Source: Arenimonas sp. | Lineage (GTDB): Bacteria; Pseudomonadota; Alphaproteobacteria; Rhizobiales; Rhizobiaceae | Assembly: GCA_019459145.1 (NCBI GenBank) | Contig: JAIBEK010000014.1 | Location: forward strand, 1-64,000 | Direction: 5' to 3' | DNA length: 64,000 nt | Shown: piece after piece, positions 1-12,772 of the stretch | Layout: the number at the start of each line of letters is the position of its first letter | How positions within the stretch are numbered: the first letter of the stretch is position 1 | The notes under the pieces: generated by a model | What the model saw: only the letters and a program-made list of their open reading frames with translations | Databases searched by the model: none | Told to the model about the DNA's origin: nothing | Position numbers and translations under genes: made by a program

Positions 1-195
1 GGGGGTTGTCTCTCTCGAGAACTCCCCGCCTCCCTAAGCGGTGGGTGAGTAAAAAGCCGAAGGCTAGGTGTAAGCGTTTTGACCGACCCGGCGCCTGACC
101 CCGTCGACGACGAGGAGGACCTCGTTGTGGGCGAAGTCACCGGGCGCTTGTGCATCGCCACAGGGTAACGCGGCGCCCCCGAGACGCTTAGCGGG

Positions 196-768
196 TTGGT
201 GGGGGCACCCGACGGTACCATCGTCCCCGACCTGAAGCGCGCGCTTCCCGGTCGGGGCTGCTGGGTTTCGCCGAGCCGGGCGGCCGTCGACAAGGCCGTG
301 GCGAAGAAGCTCTTCGCCCGCGCCCTGAAGCGGGACGTGAAGGTGGACGCCAATCTCGGCGAGACCCTAGACCGGCTGCTGGCCCAGCAACTGGCCGGCA
401 TGATGAACCTGGCGCGCAAGGCCGGGCAGTTCGTTTCCGGTTCGGCAAAGGTCGAAGCCGCGGTGCGCAGTGGCGAGGCGCTGGCCGTCTTCCATTCGAC
501 CGAAGCGGCGGCCGACGGCGTCAGAAAGATCGATCAGGCCCGCAAGGCCTGGCACCTCGGAATGGAGACGGATGCGGAAATCCCCGCCTACCGTCTGCTC
601 TCAGGGGCGGAAATGGACGAACTGATGGGCCAGAATGCGTTTATCCATGCTTGCGCGCTTGCAGGGCAGGCGGGTGAAGGTGTAGTGAAGCGCGCAAACG
701 TGCTTGAACAGTACCGCAAAGGCGGGCTGCCCCAGAAAAAGGATGTCGTTGACATGCCGAAGCAATGA
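196..768 (+). CDS. YlxR (DUF448) / L7Ae-type RNA-binding protein, 5' end disrupted
   Basis: The readable part contains the end of a YlxR-type domain (PDLKRALPGRGCWVS, then the KAVAKKLFARAL helix) followed by an L7Ae/L30e-like half (MMNLARKAGQFVSG, EALAVFHSTEAA). In alphaproteobacteria this two-domain protein normally sits between nusA and infB, as here, and is thought to bind RNA. The normal N-terminus should begin near 79 (TTG, followed by TDPAPDPVDDEEDL and then GRLCIATG). That frame is stopped by TAA at 166-168, where the family has CIVTR. The following LSGLVGAPDG stands where LIRFV.GPDG is expected. I therefore give only the open part, from a TTG at 196. Either the gene is truly damaged or the first 200 bases are poor sequence. 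Confidence 0.75.
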   Translation: MVGAPDGTIVPDLKRALPGRGCWVSPSRAAVDKAVAKKLFARALKRDVKVDANLGETLDRLLAQQLAGMMNLARKAGQFVSGSAKVEAAVRSGEALAVFHSTEAAADGVRKIDQARKAWHLGMETDAEIPAYRLLSGAEMDELMGQNAFIHACALAGQAGEGVVKRANVLEQYRKGGLPQKKDVVDMPKQ

Positions 769-867
769 CGCGGTTACCGGTTTCAGCCGGACGCTTTATC
801 GGAATGGACGAATTGAACGACGAGGTCTGATGCGCCGCATCCGTCCTTGTCCAAGGAACGGAACGGA

Positions 868-3531
868 ATGACCGACAACAACGACGACAAGACACTCAGC
901 GCACCGAAGAAGACCCTCACACTGAAGCCGTCAGGCGTGACCCAGGGGACCGTGCGCCAGGACATGGGTCGCGGTCGAACCAAGGCCGTCGTGGTGGAGA
1001 CGCGCAAGCGCCGCCCGATCCGCCCTGAAGACGAAAAGATCGTAACGCCGGCGGCACCGGTCGTGCGCGCGCCGGAGCCCGTGGCGGCACCGGCTGTTCA
1101 GGCACGTACCCCAGCACCGGCTCAGCAGACCCGCACCCATCAGCCGACCCCGCAGCCGCAGCGCCCGGCGCCGACGCCGCCGGTGGTCCGCCAGGAACGC
1201 CCGCGCGGCGCCGTCCTACACGACCTGTCGGCCGGCGAAATGGAAGCGCGCCGTCGTGCCCTCGTCGAAGCCCAGGCTCGCGAGGTCGAGGAAGCCAAGC
1301 AGCGCGTCATCGATGAAGCCCGCCGCGTGGCGGAGGCTGAGGAACGCGCGCGTCTGGCAGCCGAAGAGGCCGCCCGCCGTGCCGCCGAACCGCAGCCGGA
1401 AGAATCCGCACCTGCAGCCGAGGTCCAGGCCGCAACACCAGCAGCCGAAGCGCGTCCCGGCGCAAAGCCGGCCGCCGCTCCGTCTGCACCGGCAGCACCC
1501 GGCTTCGTACGTGGCCGCAAGGCCGGCGACGAGGAAGAGGAAGAGCGCACCGTCAGCCGCGGCGCGCCGGTTCGTGGCAAGGTCGTCGCTCCGACACCCG
1601 CCAAGGTTCCGCCGCGTCCCAAGGCGGAAGAAGAGCGTCGCCGCGGCAAGCTGACCGTGACCACGGCCAATGTCGACGACGAGGGCAACGCCCGCGGCCG
1701 GTCGATGGCGGCCCAGCGCCGTCGCCAGGAAAAGTTCCGCCGCAGCCAAATGCAGGAAACGCGCGAAAAGGTCATGCGCGAAGTCGTCCTGCCGGAAACC
1801 ATCACCATTCAGGAACTGTCGCAGCGCATGTCCGAACGGGCCGTCGACGTGATCAAGTACCTGATGAAGGAAGGCCAGATGATGAAGCCGGGCGACGTCA
1901 TCGACGCCGACCTTGCCGAACTCATCGCCACCGAATTCGGCCATACCGTGAAGCGTGTTTCGGAATCCGACGTTGAAGAGGGTATCTTCAACATTGCCGA
2001 CGATGCCGGCGAACTGGTGTCGCGTCCGCCGGTGGTGACCATCATGGGTCACGTCGACCACGGCAAGACCTCGCTTCTCGATGCGATCCGCAAGACCAGC
2101 GTCGTCTCGGGCGAAGCCGGTGGCATCACCCAGCATATCGGCGCCTATCAGGTCGAGCAGAACGGCCACAAGATCACCTTCATCGACACGCCCGGTCACG
2201 CCGCCTTTACCGCGATGCGTGCCCGCGGTGCGCAGGCCACCGACATCGCCATCCTGGTGGTTGCCGCCGATGACGCCGTCATGCCGCAGACGATCGAATC
2301 GATCAATCATGCGAAGGCTGCCGGCGTTCCGATCATCGTGGCGATCAACAAGATCGACAAGCATGAAGCCAATCCGGACAAGGTGCGCCAGCAGCTGCTG
2401 CAGCACGAAGTCTTTGTGGAATCCATGGGCGGTGAAGTGCTGGACGTCGAAGTCTCGGCGAAGAACAAGCTCAACCTCGACAAGTTGCTCGAAGCCGTGC
2501 TTCTGCAGGCCGAAATTCTCGACCTGAAGGCCGATCCGAAGCGTACCGCCGAAGGCACCGTCATCGAAGCACAGCTCGACCGTGGTCGCGGTGCGGTGGC
2601 GACCGTGCTCGTCCAGAAGGGCACGCTGAAACCCGGCCAGATCATCGTCGCCGGCGACCAGTGGGGTCGCGTCCGCGCCCTCGTCAACGATCGTGGCGAC
2701 CACGTCAAGGAAGCCGGCCCGGCCATGCCGGTCGAAATCCTCGGCCTGTCCGGCACTCCGGCGGCCGGCGACCGGTTCGCGGTTGTCGAGAACGAAGCCC
2801 GGGCCCGCGAGATTTCCGAATATCGCCAGCGTCTGGCCCGCGACAAGGCCGCTGCCCGTCAGTCCGGTCAGCGCGGTTCGCTGGAACAGATGATGACGCA
2901 GTTGCAGAATACCGGCTTCAAGGAATTCCCGCTGGTCATCAAGGGCGACGTGCAGGGCTCGGTCGAAGCGATCATCGCTTCGCTCGACAAGCTCGGCACC
3001 GACGAAGTCCGTGCCCGCATCGTGCATTCGGGCGCCGGCGGTATCACCGAGTCCGATATCGCGCTTGCCGAGGCGTCCAACGCCGCGATCATCGGCTTCA
3101 ACGTCCGCGCCAACGCCCAGGCCCGCACGGCCTCCGAGCGCGCCGGCATCGAGATCCGCTACTACAACATCATCTACGACCTGGTGGATGACGTGAAGGC
3201 GGCGATGTCGGGTCTGCTCTCTCCGGAGCGCCGCGAGACCTTCCTCGGCAATGCCGAGATCCTCGAAGTGTTCAACATCACCAAGACCGGTAAGGTCGCC
3301 GGTTGCCGTGTCATCGAGGGCAAGGTCGAACGTGGTGCCGGCGTGCGCCTGGTGCGCGACAACGTCGTCATCCACGAAGGCAAGCTCAAGACGCTCAAGC
3401 GCTTCAAGGACGAAGTCGCCGAAGTGCCGATGGGCCAGGAATGTGGCATGGCCTTCGAGAACTACGAAGACATCCGCGCCGGCGACACGATCGAGTGCTT
3501 CCGCGTGGAACATATCACGCGCACGCTCTGA
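868..3531 (+). CDS. infB: translation initiation factor IF-2
   Basis: GTPase that places initiator tRNA on the 30S subunit and promotes subunit joining. The protein has 887 residues. Residues 1 to about 310 are a long Pro/Ala/Arg/Glu-rich region typical of rhizobial IF-2, followed by an IF2_N segment. The G domain shows GHVDHGKT at 394-401, DTPGH at 440-444 and NKID at 494-497, followed by the beta-barrel and C-terminal domains. I chose ATG 868 ([11 protein letters not shown]), which matches the usual rhizobial N-terminus, over an upstream TTG at 847; an AAGGAA element lies just before it. It follows the YlxR-type gene and is followed by rbfA and truB, the standard order. Confidence 0.98.
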   Translation: MTDNNDDKTLSAPKKTLTLKPSGVTQGTVRQDMGRGRTKAVVVETRKRRPIRPEDEKIVTPAAPVVRAPEPVAAPAVQARTPAPAQQTRTHQPTPQPQRPAPTPPVVRQERPRGAVLHDLSAGEMEARRRALVEAQAREVEEAKQRVIDEARRVAEAEERARLAAEEAARRAAEPQPEESAPAAEVQAATPAAEARPGAKPAAAPSAPAAPGFVRGRKAGDEEEEERTVSRGAPVRGKVVAPTPAKVPPRPKAEEERRRGKLTVTTANVDDEGNARGRSMAAQRRRQEKFRRSQMQETREKVMREVVLPETITIQELSQRMSERAVDVIKYLMKEGQMMKPGDVIDADLAELIATEFGHTVKRVSESDVEEGIFNIADDAGELVSRPPVVTIMGHVDHGKTSLLDAIRKTSVVSGEAGGITQHIGAYQVEQNGHKITFIDTPGHAAFTAMRARGAQATDIAILVVAADDAVMPQTIESINHAKAAGVPIIVAINKIDKHEANPDKVRQQLLQHEVFVESMGGEVLDVEVSAKNKLNLDKLLEAVLLQAEILDLKADPKRTAEGTVIEAQLDRGRGAVATVLVQKGTLKPGQIIVAGDQWGRVRALVNDRGDHVKEAGPAMPVEILGLSGTPAAGDRFAVVENEARAREISEYRQRLARDKAAARQSGQRGSLEQMMTQLQNTGFKEFPLVIKGDVQGSVEAIIASLDKLGTDEVRARIVHSGAGGITESDIALAEASNAAIIGFNVRANAQARTASERAGIEIRYYNIIYDLVDDVKAAMSGLLSPERRETFLGNAEILEVFNITKTGKVAGCRVIEGKVERGAGVRLVRDNVVIHEGKLKTLKRFKDEVAEVPMGQECGMAFENYEDIRAGDTIECFRVEHITRTL

Positions 3532-3605
3532 AGCGACCAACCCGCACGGGATAACAGGACGGGCGCCGGACGATCCGGCGCTCGCTTCGTTTAAGGCGAA
3601 AAGAT

Positions 3606-4019
3606 ATGACCAAACCAACGACTTCCGCGCCCAACCAGCGCATGCTGCGTGTCGGCGAACAGGTGCGCGCCGCGATCTCGCAGGTATTGCAGCGCGGCGA
3701 AGTGCGCGATCCGCTGATCGAAAAGACGGTGATCTCGATCTCCGAAGTGCGCATGTCGCCGGACCTCAGGGTCGCCAACGCCTATGTGACGCCGCTCGGC
3801 GTGGCCGACCACCAGGCGGTGATCGACGCGCTGAACCACCACGCCAAATATATCCGCGGCCGCCTCGGTCCCCAACTCCGGCAGCTGAAATACATGCCCG
3901 AGGTGCGCTTCCGCGACGATACCAGCTTCGACAATTACCAGAAGATCGACGCGCTCCTGCGCTCGCCCGAGGTCCAGCGCGATCTGGGCCGCACCGACAG
4001 CGACGACGAACAAGAATAG
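3606..4019 (+). CDS. rbfA: 30S ribosome-binding factor RbfA
   Basis: A KH-fold protein of 137 residues needed for late maturation of the 30S subunit and processing of 16S rRNA. The family's core is visible in [19 protein letters not shown] near the N-terminus, [19 protein letters not shown] in the middle, and [13 protein letters not shown] near the end. The acidic C-terminal tail (DSDDEQE) is common in alphaproteobacterial forms. It lies 74 bases after infB and 6 bases before truB, so the three genes are almost certainly co-transcribed. Confidence 0.97.
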   Translation: MTKPTTSAPNQRMLRVGEQVRAAISQVLQRGEVRDPLIEKTVISISEVRMSPDLRVANAYVTPLGVADHQAVIDALNHHAKYIRGRLGPQLRQLKYMPEVRFRDDTSFDNYQKIDALLRSPEVQRDLGRTDSDDEQE

Positions 4020-4025
4020 AGGCGC

Positions 4026-4958
4026 ATGTCCAAACCCCGCAAACCCAAGGGCCGGCCGGTTTCCGGCTGGCTGATCCTCGACAAGCCGGTCGATTTCGGC
4101 TCCACCGAGGCCGTCTCCAAGATCAAGTGGCTGTTCGAAGCGCAGAAGGCCGGCCATGCCGGCACGCTCGATCCGCTCGCCTCCGGCATGCTGCCGATCG
4201 CGCTCGGCGACGCCACCAAAACCGTGCCTTACGTCATGGACGGCCGCAAGATCTATGAATTCACCGTGACATGGGGTGAGGAACGCACCACCGACGACCT
4301 CGAGGGCGAGGCGACCCAGACGTCGCAGGAGCGTCCGAGCGAAGAAGCGATCCGCGCCCTGCTGCCGAACTATACCGGTGTCATTTCGCAGATCCCACCG
4401 CAGTTCTCGGCGATCAAGATCGCCGGCGAGCGGGCCTATGACCTGGCGCGCGAGGGGGAAACCGTCGACATACCGTCGCGGGAGGTGGAGATCTTCCGCC
4501 TGACGCTGATCGGCTGCCCGGACCAGAATAGCGCGCGCTTCGAAGTCGAATGCGGCAAGGGCACCTATGTGCGCTCGCTTGCCCGCGATTTCGGCCGCGA
4601 CCTCGGCTGCTACGGACATATCTCCTCGCTCAGGCGCAGCTTCGTCGCCCCCTTTGCCGAAGAGACGATGGTTCCGCTCGCCGAGCTGACCGCGCTGGAG
4701 GCGATCGAGGACAAGCAGGAGCGGCTGGCCGCCCTCGATGCTTTCCTGATCGATACCGGCGAAGCCCTGTCCAGCCTGCCGCACATCGCCATTACCGAAG
4801 ACCAGGCCCATCGCCTGCGGATGGGCAATCCGATCCTTCTCAGGGGCCGCAATGCGCCGGTCCAGGAGGCGGACGCCTTCGCAACCTGCCTCGGCAAGCT
4901 GGTGGCGATCGGCGAGATCGGAGAAGGCGAGTTCCGCCCGCGGCGGGTTTTCACCTGA
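4026..4958 (+). CDS. truB: tRNA pseudouridine(55) synthase TruB
   Basis: Makes pseudouridine 55 in the T-loop of tRNAs. The 310-residue length is normal. The N-terminal [14 protein letters not shown] and the catalytic motif [13 protein letters not shown], with catalytic Asp49, are clear. Further family motifs include the RVFT end and [10 protein letters not shown] in the C-terminal half. The gene starts 6 bases after rbfA, so it belongs to the infB-rbfA-truB transcription unit. Confidence 0.98.
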   Translation: MSKPRKPKGRPVSGWLILDKPVDFGSTEAVSKIKWLFEAQKAGHAGTLDPLASGMLPIALGDATKTVPYVMDGRKIYEFTVTWGEERTTDDLEGEATQTSQERPSEEAIRALLPNYTGVISQIPPQFSAIKIAGERAYDLAREGETVDIPSREVEIFRLTLIGCPDQNSARFEVECGKGTYVRSLARDFGRDLGCYGHISSLRRSFVAPFAEETMVPLAELTALEAIEDKQERLAALDAFLIDTGEALSSLPHIAITEDQAHRLRMGNPILLRGRNAPVQEADAFATCLGKLVAIGEIGEGEFRPRRVFT

Positions 4959-5107
4959 GCGGCGCCGGACAATCAACTCTTTCATTTCGCCGCGGGATGC
5001 GTTATAGGCACGCCAGCACGGCGGCTTTCCGCCTGCATTCACGGCCAATGCTGGACGACATCCCGGCGTTTGGCGACCTGTTTCTCCTTATTCAGAAAGG
5101 ATACACG

Positions 5108-5377
5108 ATGTCGATCACTGCAGAGCGCAAGGCCGCCCTCATCAAGGAATACGCCATCAAGGAAGGCGACACCGGTTCTCCGGAAGTTCAGGTCGCAATC
5201 CTGACCGAGCGTATCACCAACCTGACGGAACACTTCAAGGGTCACAAGAAGGACAACCACTCGCGTCGTGGCCTTCTGACCATGGTTTCGACCCGCCGTT
5301 CGCTTCTCGACTACGTCAAGAAGCAGGATGAGGCTCGTTACACGAAGCTGATCACCAGCCTCGGTATCCGTCGCTAA
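5108..5377 (+). CDS. rpsO: 30S ribosomal protein S15
   Basis: A primary 16S rRNA-binding protein of the small subunit, 89 residues, which is the usual length. The start ATG is preceded by AGAAAGGATACACG, a good ribosome-binding site. Diagnostic stretches are [29 protein letters not shown] and [12 protein letters not shown]. It lies between truB and pnp, as in most bacteria, where rpsO and pnp are often transcribed together. Confidence 0.98.
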   Translation: MSITAERKAALIKEYAIKEGDTGSPEVQVAILTERITNLTEHFKGHKKDNHSRRGLLTMVSTRRSLLDYVKKQDEARYTKLITSLGIRR

Positions 5378-5691
5378 AGAGTTCCCGGCGGGTCTTCGGC
5401 AACGAAGATCCGCCGGTTGCCTTTCCGGGTCAGGCCATGGACCCGTACCCCGTCCCGCGCATGGATTTGCCCGTGATGAATGACAGGCCGGATGGGCCGG
5501 ATCTGTCTATACCAACCGATGACCTGTCATGGGGCAGGATTGTTGGATGCTTCCGCGCCATAGGGCGAATTTGCGGGATACCCGCCGGATCCGAAGCCTC
5601 CCACTGTCTTGCCCGTGATTGCGTCAGCACATTGCAGACCCTGCGCGCCCCCGTTCAGCGGCGGCCAGGACCTGCATATGAAGGACAAGAT
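5378..5691 (+). other. rpsO-pnp intergenic region
   Basis: This 314-base gap holds the hairpin listed at 5385-5416 and then about 270 bases that stay open in the pnp frame back to 5437. I do not regard that extension as coding, because the PNPase N-terminus is recognisable from [11 protein letters not shown] at 5692. The rest is probably the pnp leader and promoter. No convincing small gene is visible. Confidence 0.6.
5385..5416 (+). terminator. hairpin after rpsO (terminator-like or processing site)
   Basis: A 14-base-pair stem (CCGGCGGGTCTTCG paired with CGAAGATCCGCCGG, with one G-T wobble) is closed by a GCAA tetraloop of the stable GNRA type and followed by TTGCCTTT. It starts 8 bases after the rpsO stop codon. 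The weak T-run suggests partial termination. RNase processing between rpsO and pnp is the alternative, as that happens in other bacteria. Confidence 0.65.
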
Positions 5692-7836
<2,145 letters not shown>

Positions 7837-7859
7837 GCGGCCCCTCACCTTTGAACCAA

Positions 7860-7887
7860 GGCGCGGAAACCCTTCCGCGCCTTTTTT
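7860..7887 (+). terminator. Rho-independent terminator of pnp
   Basis: A perfect 9-base-pair stem (GGCGCGGAA with TTCCGCGCC), a loop of 4 bases, and six T residues directly after it. It begins 24 bases after the pnp stop codon. Confidence 0.92.
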
Positions 7888-7907
7888 ATTCGCCTGGAGA
7901 ACCTGCC

Positions 7908-8924
7908 ATGAGCCGCGAAACGCTGAAAACCCTGTTCCATCCCTTTGCCAGCGGCGTCGTCGCAGCACCTGCGGAAGGTGAACGCTTCCTTTTCCTCGGG
8001 GCGGAGGCCGGCTTTGCGGCCCCTGCGGAATTTCCGGCAACGCTCGTGCCGGTACAGGGCCATCGTGGCGAGTTCCTGAAGCTGCAAGCCGCACGGCTCG
8101 AGCCGATCTCGCGGGTCGAGGGCGAGGGTTTCGACGGGGCGCTGGTGCTGCTCGGCAAACACCGGGGCGAGAACGACGATCGCGTTGCGCAAGCCCTCAA
8201 GCGGGTCAAGGCAGGCGGCCTGGTCGTGGTTGCCGGGGGCAAGGAAGACGGCGTCCAGCCGATGCGCAAGCGCCTTGCCGGTCTCGGGATCGAGGCCGAG
8301 CACATGCCGAAGTATCACGGCGTCGCTCTGTGGTTCAACACACCGGAAGATACCGTTGCCGCCGTCGCCAAGCTTGGCGCGCGCGATACGCTGGTGGACG
8401 GCCGCTTCCACACGCGCCCGGGCATGTTCTCGCATGATCGGATCGACGACGGCTCCGAGCTGTTGGCAAGCCGCTTGCCTGAGGCCTTCGACGGAAATGC
8501 CGCGGACTTCGGCGCCGGATGGGGCTATCTGTCGATCATGCTGGCCGAACGCGCACCGCGCACCGCGCGCATCGACCTGTTCGAAGCCGATTTTGAAGCG
8601 CTGGAATGCGCAAGGGCAAATCTGGCGGCCAACTGCCCCAAGCTGTCGGCGCGCTTCTTCTGGCAGGACCTCACCCGCGAACCCGCCAAGGAGAAATACG
8701 ATCTCGTCATCATGAACCCGCCTTTCCACCAGGGCCATGCTGCGGAACCGGGTCTCGGCCAGACGATGATCAAGGCGGCAAGCCATGCACTGCGCGGCGG
8801 CGGGCAATTGCTGCTGGTTGCCAATCGCGGTCTGCCCTATGAGACCATCCTCGCCGAAGATTTTCGTGAACATGGCGAGACCTGCCGGAATGCACGCTTC
8901 AAGGTCCTCTGGGCCAAGAAATAA
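7908..8924 (+). CDS. RsmC-like class I SAM-dependent methyltransferase
   Basis: The 338-residue length, the two-part build and the order of motifs fit RsmC/RlmG-type rRNA guanine-N2 methyltransferases. There is a degenerate N-terminal domain (GRGEFLKLQAARLEP region, VAGGKEDGVQ) and a catalytic C-terminal domain. The latter has the SAM-binding motif DFGAGWGYLSIML and the catalytic NPPF tetrapeptide (VIMNPPFHQGH). The likely substrate is 16S rRNA G1207, but other rRNA positions cannot be excluded. ATG 7908 follows GGAGAACCTGCC. The gene stands alone between the pnp terminator and a regulator gene. Confidence 0.85.
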   Translation: MSRETLKTLFHPFASGVVAAPAEGERFLFLGAEAGFAAPAEFPATLVPVQGHRGEFLKLQAARLEPISRVEGEGFDGALVLLGKHRGENDDRVAQALKRVKAGGLVVVAGGKEDGVQPMRKRLAGLGIEAEHMPKYHGVALWFNTPEDTVAAVAKLGARDTLVDGRFHTRPGMFSHDRIDDGSELLASRLPEAFDGNAADFGAGWGYLSIMLAERAPRTARIDLFEADFEALECARANLAANCPKLSARFFWQDLTREPAKEKYDLVIMNPPFHQGHAAEPGLGQTMIKAASHALRGGGQLLLVANRGLPYETILAEDFREHGETCRNARFKVLWAKK

Positions 8925-9062
8925 GGCCAGCGGCGCGTTTATCCGACACTAGGGATTCATTGAACGGCATCCGGCTCTCCCGGATGTCTTGTCTCTCGAC
9001 AAACTGTCGAATGGGACTTAACCTGCGACGTCATCGACTTATCTTTGGACGCCAGATATTCA

Positions 9063-10091
9063 ATGGCTAATAAATCGATCGCTGACGAACTGACGGCCGT
9101 TGCAGGCGTCGCATCCGCCATTCAGGCGCATGCGCAGTCCTACGGCATCGATATCGCGCCGATCTGCAGCGCCCTCAAGATCGACCCCGACTTGTTCCAG
9201 AGTCTCACGGAACGCATCAGCCTCGACCGGATCTGCCGGCTTCTCGAGGCCTGCGCGCTGCTGGCCGATGACGAGGCATTCGGCTTGAAATGTGTCAACC
9301 GCTTCGTCGCCGGCTCGACCGGACCCTTCGGCTACGGATTGATGACGGCACCCACCGTGCGCGACTTCGTGCGCTTTCTCGCCCTGCACATGCAATATGT
9401 GACCTATGCGAGCAATCTGCGTTTGACCATCGACGACCGTTTCGCATCCTTCTCCTGGTCGTTTGCCCCGGCCATCGTGAAGCGCGACCAATATGTCGAC
9501 ATGGGAATAGCGCTGACGATGCGGGGGTTGCGCGATATTGTCGGGAGCCAGGCCGATCTCGTCGAGCTCGATCTCGAGCGGCCACGGCCGAAGTCGCCGC
9601 AGGTCTTTCGCGACTATCTCACAAGAAAGCTTCGTTTCGGCTGCCGGGAGAACGCATTGCGCATCCCGGCAAGCCTGCTTGATGTGCACAACCCCAAGGC
9701 GGATGCCAGGCTGTTTTCGCTCATGGACATCCAGTGCCGTTCCATGTGGCCTAATTCGCAGGGTCAGGAGGGGAGCTTCATCGATCAGGTGCGCAAGTTC
9801 CTGATCCTGCGTATGGCGCAGTCCAATCCGTCATTGAGCGAGATCTCCCCGCATTTCGGCATATCCGAGCGCACCTTCCAGCGCCGGCTTGCGGAGGAGC
9901 ATACCAGTCTGGCGGAGATTCGTGACGATCTCAGACGTGAATTGAGTCTCAATCTGCTCACCGAGAGTGAACTGCCGATCGCCGAGATCTGTTATCGGCT
10001 GGGCTATTCGGCGCCAAGCGCGTTCACGCGGTCGGTGGCGCGATGGTTCGGTCGTACGCCGAGCGAATTGCGCGGGCGCAAGAGCGCCTGA
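9063..10091 (+). CDS. AraC-family transcriptional regulator
   Basis: The protein has 342 residues. It carries the N-terminal domain found in OruR/ArgR-like AraC regulators (FGYGLMTAPTVRDFVRFLALHM) and a C-terminal AraC helix-turn-helix domain (PHFGISERTFQRRLAEE, IAEICYRLGYSAPSAFTRSVARWFGRTPSELR). The second helix-turn-helix ending FGRTPSELR is typical. The effector is unknown. The start is uncertain: ATG 9063 lacks a clear ribosome-binding site, and a TTG at 9045 is in frame. No obvious target operon is adjacent, since the next gene encodes a small LuxR-type protein. Confidence 0.85.
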   Translation: MANKSIADELTAVAGVASAIQAHAQSYGIDIAPICSALKIDPDLFQSLTERISLDRICRLLEACALLADDEAFGLKCVNRFVAGSTGPFGYGLMTAPTVRDFVRFLALHMQYVTYASNLRLTIDDRFASFSWSFAPAIVKRDQYVDMGIALTMRGLRDIVGSQADLVELDLERPRPKSPQVFRDYLTRKLRFGCRENALRIPASLLDVHNPKADARLFSLMDIQCRSMWPNSQGQEGSFIDQVRKFLILRMAQSNPSLSEISPHFGISERTFQRRLAEEHTSLAEIRDDLRRELSLNLLTESELPIAEICYRLGYSAPSAFTRSVARWFGRTPSELRGRKSA

Positions 10092-10342
10092 TCGCCCGCC
10101 GCCGGGCGACCCGCGAAACGTGCTTTGCCTATTGACAATTGCCGCGCGGCAGGCAGAATTGCTGACATCAAGCTGACATCTGAAGCAAACGGAGGATAAG
10201 ACTTCCGCGTGCAATGGTAAGCTTTTGGCGCGTGACGTGAGTTGCGATCGGCGCCGTTTCCACTATATAGCCAAGAATACGCATGTCGCAGTGAAATCAC
10301 CGCGACCGAGCACCCATTCAATCTTGGCAATCTCAGAACATC

Positions 10343-10606
10343 ATGGCGAATAGCGATACATCCGCCGGACTGTCGTCCGGTCCGAGAGCCGCATTGACCG
10401 ATGCGGAAGTGAAGTGCCTGACAATGATCGCGGAAGGCAAGCGTCCGCTGGACATCTGCAATCTGCTGGTGCTGCCGGAGATCGAGGTCGAGGGGATGCT
10501 GACATCCGCCGAACGCAAGCTCGGGGCGCGCAATCGGCTGCATGCGGTCAGCATGGCCATCCTGATGGGCTCGATCGACCTCGAACACAATCCAAGACCG
10601 GAGTAA
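10343..10606 (+). CDS. small LuxR-type helix-turn-helix protein
   Basis: The 87 residues are almost entirely a LuxR/GerE-like DNA-binding domain: LTDAEVKCLTMIAEGKRPLDICNLL, then LTSAERKLGARNRLHAVSMAI. There is no receiver or autoinducer-binding domain, so it resembles stand-alone regulators of the family. The neighbouring AraC-type gene is on the same strand 250 bases upstream. The target is unknown. Confidence 0.75.
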   Translation: MANSDTSAGLSSGPRAALTDAEVKCLTMIAEGKRPLDICNLLVLPEIEVEGMLTSAERKLGARNRLHAVSMAILMGSIDLEHNPRPE

Positions 10607-10642
10607 GCCGGGTTTTCCCGGCTGGCGGACCACTCCGTGTTC

Positions 10643-10679
10643 ATGCCTGGCGCGATATGAGGTCGCGCCAGGCATTTTT
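10643..10679 (+). terminator. terminator between the LuxR-type gene and fabI
   Basis: A perfect 13-base-pair stem (ATGCCTGGCGCGA with TCGCGCCAGGCAT) has a 7-base loop and is followed by TTTTC. It lies between convergent genes. The run of A residues on the other side is short, so it mainly serves the plus-strand gene. Confidence 0.88.
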
Positions 10680-10697
10680 CGTTTGCTCGTCGAGCGA

Positions 10698-11516
10698 CTA
10701 TTCAGCGTCGGTGCTGCGCAGTGTCTCCAGCGCCGGCATGGACGTGATATTGTAGCCGGCATCGACGTAATGGATTTCGCCGGTCACGCCGCGCGACAGG
10801 TCCGACAACAGATAAAGTGCTGAATTGCCCACGTCTTCGATCGTCACCGTACGGCGCAGCGGTGCATTCTTCTGCTGCCAGGAGAGCATGGCACGCGCAT
10901 CGGAGATCCCGGCGCCTGCCAGCGTGCGGATCGGGCCGGCCGAGATGGCGTTGACGCGGATGCCGCGGGGACCGTAATCGCCCGCCAGGTAACGCACCGA
11001 AGCCTCGAGAGCAGCCTTGGCAACGCCCATGACATTATAGTTCGGCATGAGACGCACCGAGCCGCCATAGGTCAGCGTCAGCATGGCGCCGCCTTCCGAC
11101 ATCAGATCGGCCGCGCGCTTGGCGATCTCGGTGAAGGAGAAGCAGGAGATCACCATCGTGCGGGTGAAATTGTCCCGGCTGGTATCGGCATAGAGGCCCT
11201 TGAGCTCGTTCTTGTCGGAGAAGCCGATGGCATGAACGATGAAATCGATCTTGCCCCATTTTTCCTTGAGCGCGGCGATCACAGCATCGACGGAAGAGAT
11301 ATCCTCCACATCGCAGGGCAGCAGGAAGTCCGAACCCAGTTCGGCCGCCAGCGGCTTCACCCGCTTTCCGAGCGCCTCGCCCTGATAGGTGAAGGCCAGT
11401 TCCGCACCGGCCCGGCTGAGAGCCTGGGCGATGCCCCAGGCGATCGAATGGCTGTTCGCGACCCCCATAATGAGGCCGCGTTTTCCCTGCATGGAAGCAA
11501 TCATTCCGTTATCCAT
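10698..11516 (-). CDS. fabI: enoyl-ACP reductase FabI
   Basis: NADH-dependent reductase of the last step of fatty-acid elongation. It is a 272-residue SDR-fold protein with the FabI signature [21 protein letters not shown]. The catalytic region includes [23 protein letters not shown], that is the Tyr-x6-Lys arrangement of FabI, and the end is [12 protein letters not shown] chose ATG 11516, which overlaps the fabB stop by 8 bases; ATG 11504 or an internal ATG before QGKRGLIMG is possible. It is the last gene of the fabA-fabB-fabI transcription unit. Confidence 0.95.
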   Translation of the reverse strand: MDNGMIASMQGKRGLIMGVANSHSIAWGIAQALSRAGAELAFTYQGEALGKRVKPLAAELGSDFLLPCDVEDISSVDAVIAALKEKWGKIDFIVHAIGFSDKNELKGLYADTSRDNFTRTMVISCFSFTEIAKRAADLMSEGGAMLTLTYGGSVRLMPNYNVMGVAKAALEASVRYLAGDYGPRGIRVNAISAGPIRTLAGAGISDARAMLSWQQKNAPLRRTVTIEDVGNSALYLLSDLSRGVTGEIHYVDAGYNITSMPALETLRSTDAE

Positions 11517-12732
11517 TCTGACGCTGGAAGACCAGGGTGGCGTTGGTGCCGCCGAAGCCGAAGGAGTTGGACAGAACGGTGTCGATCCTGGCATTGTCGA
11601 TGCGCTGGCGAACGATCGGCACGCCGTCGAATTCCGGGTCGAGCTCGGTGATGTGAGCGCTCTCGCCAATGAAGCGCTCCTGCATCATCAGCAGGCCGTA
11701 AATCGACTCCTGAACGCCGGCCGCACCGAGCGAATGACCGGTCAGCGATTTCGTCGACTGAATGTGCGGGATCTTGGAGCCGAAGACTTCGCGAATCGCC
11801 CCGATTTCCTTGCTGTCGCCGACTACCGTCGAAGTCCCGTGTGTGTTGATGTAATCGACTTCGCCCTTCACGGTGGAGAGGGCCTGGCGCATGCAGCGAA
11901 TGGCGCCCTCGCCCGACGGCGCGACCATGTCGTAGCCGTCCGACGTCGCGCCATAGCCGACGATTTCGGCATAGATCTTGGCGCCGCGCGCCTTGGCGTG
12001 CTCCAGTTCCTCGAGCACCAGCACGCCCGCGCCACCGGCGATGACGAAACCGTCGCGCGAGACGTCATAGGCACGCGACGCCGTCGAAGGCGTATCGTTG
12101 AACTTGGAAGACATGGCGCCCATGGCGTCGAACAGATCGGACATGGTCCAATCGAGATCCTCGTGGCCGCCGGCGAACATCATGTCCTGCTTGCCCCACT
12201 GGATCATCTCATAGGCGTTGCCGATGCAGTGGGCCGAGGTCGAGCAGGCCGACGAGATCGAGTAGTTGACACCGTGGAGCTTGAACCAGGTGGCGAGCGT
12301 CGCGGATGCCGTCGACGACATGGCCTTCGGCACCGCGAAAGGACCGATGCGCTTGGGGCTGTTGTTCTGGCGCACGATATCGGCGGCCTCGACGATGGTG
12401 CGGGTGGAGGGACCACCGGAGCCCATGATGATGCCGACGCGTTCGTTCTGCGCGTAGTCGGCCTCTTCAAGGCCGGCATCGGCGATCGCCTGCTTCATGG
12501 CGACATGGTTCCATGCACCACCCTGCGACAGGAATCGCATCGCCCGACGGTCGACATGCTCGGTCGGATCCAGCGCGGGCTTGCCCCAGACCTGGCATTT
12601 GAAGCCGTGGTCGGCGAAATCGGGAGAAAAGCTGATGCCCGACTTTGCCTCGCGCAGGGATGCGGTGACCTCGGCAGCGTCGGCGCCGATGGAGGACACG
12701 ATCCCAAGTCCCGTTACAACTACCCGTCTCAT
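11509..12732 (-). CDS. fabB: beta-ketoacyl-ACP synthase I FabB
   Basis: Condensing enzyme that elongates the unsaturated intermediate produced by FabA. The 407-residue protein has the catalytic Cys163 ([10 protein letters not shown]), His298 ([12 protein letters not shown]) and His333 ([12 protein letters not shown]). The glycine-rich end [13 protein letters not shown] is typical. It lies 40 bases downstream of fabA and overlaps fabI, so the three genes form an operon for making and elongating unsaturated fatty acids. Confidence 0.97.
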   Translation of the reverse strand: MRRVVVTGLGIVSSIGADAAEVTASLREAKSGISFSPDFADHGFKCQVWGKPALDPTEHVDRRAMRFLSQGGAWNHVAMKQAIADAGLEEADYAQNERVGIIMGSGGPSTRTIVEAADIVRQNNSPKRIGPFAVPKAMSSTASATLATWFKLHGVNYSISSACSTSAHCIGNAYEMIQWGKQDMMFAGGHEDLDWTMSDLFDAMGAMSSKFNDTPSTASRAYDVSRDGFVIAGGAGVLVLEELEHAKARGAKIYAEIVGYGATSDGYDMVAPSGEGAIRCMRQALSTVKGEVDYINTHGTSTVVGDSKEIGAIREVFGSKIPHIQSTKSLTGHSLGAAGVQESIYGLLMMQERFIGESAHITELDPEFDGVPIVRQRIDNARIDTVLSNSFGFGGTNATLVFQRQNG

Positions 12733-12772
12733 CTCTCAGACCTTCTTAATCTCGCAATTGGACAGGGCCTCT

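Noticed and set aside
1..78. Possible 3' end of nusA
   Set aside because: KPKA-like codons near 52-66 would fit a NusA tail, but no frame ends cleanly before 79 and the stretch seems to contain errors.
5437..5691. N-terminal extension of PNPase
   Set aside because: The frame is open, but the conserved protein start [11 protein letters not shown] at 5692 with its own ribosome-binding site is decisive.
10092..10342. Possible second small RNA between the AraC- and LuxR-type genes
   Set aside because: There is a TTGACA-like box and a short GC hairpin, but no paired terminator with a T-run.
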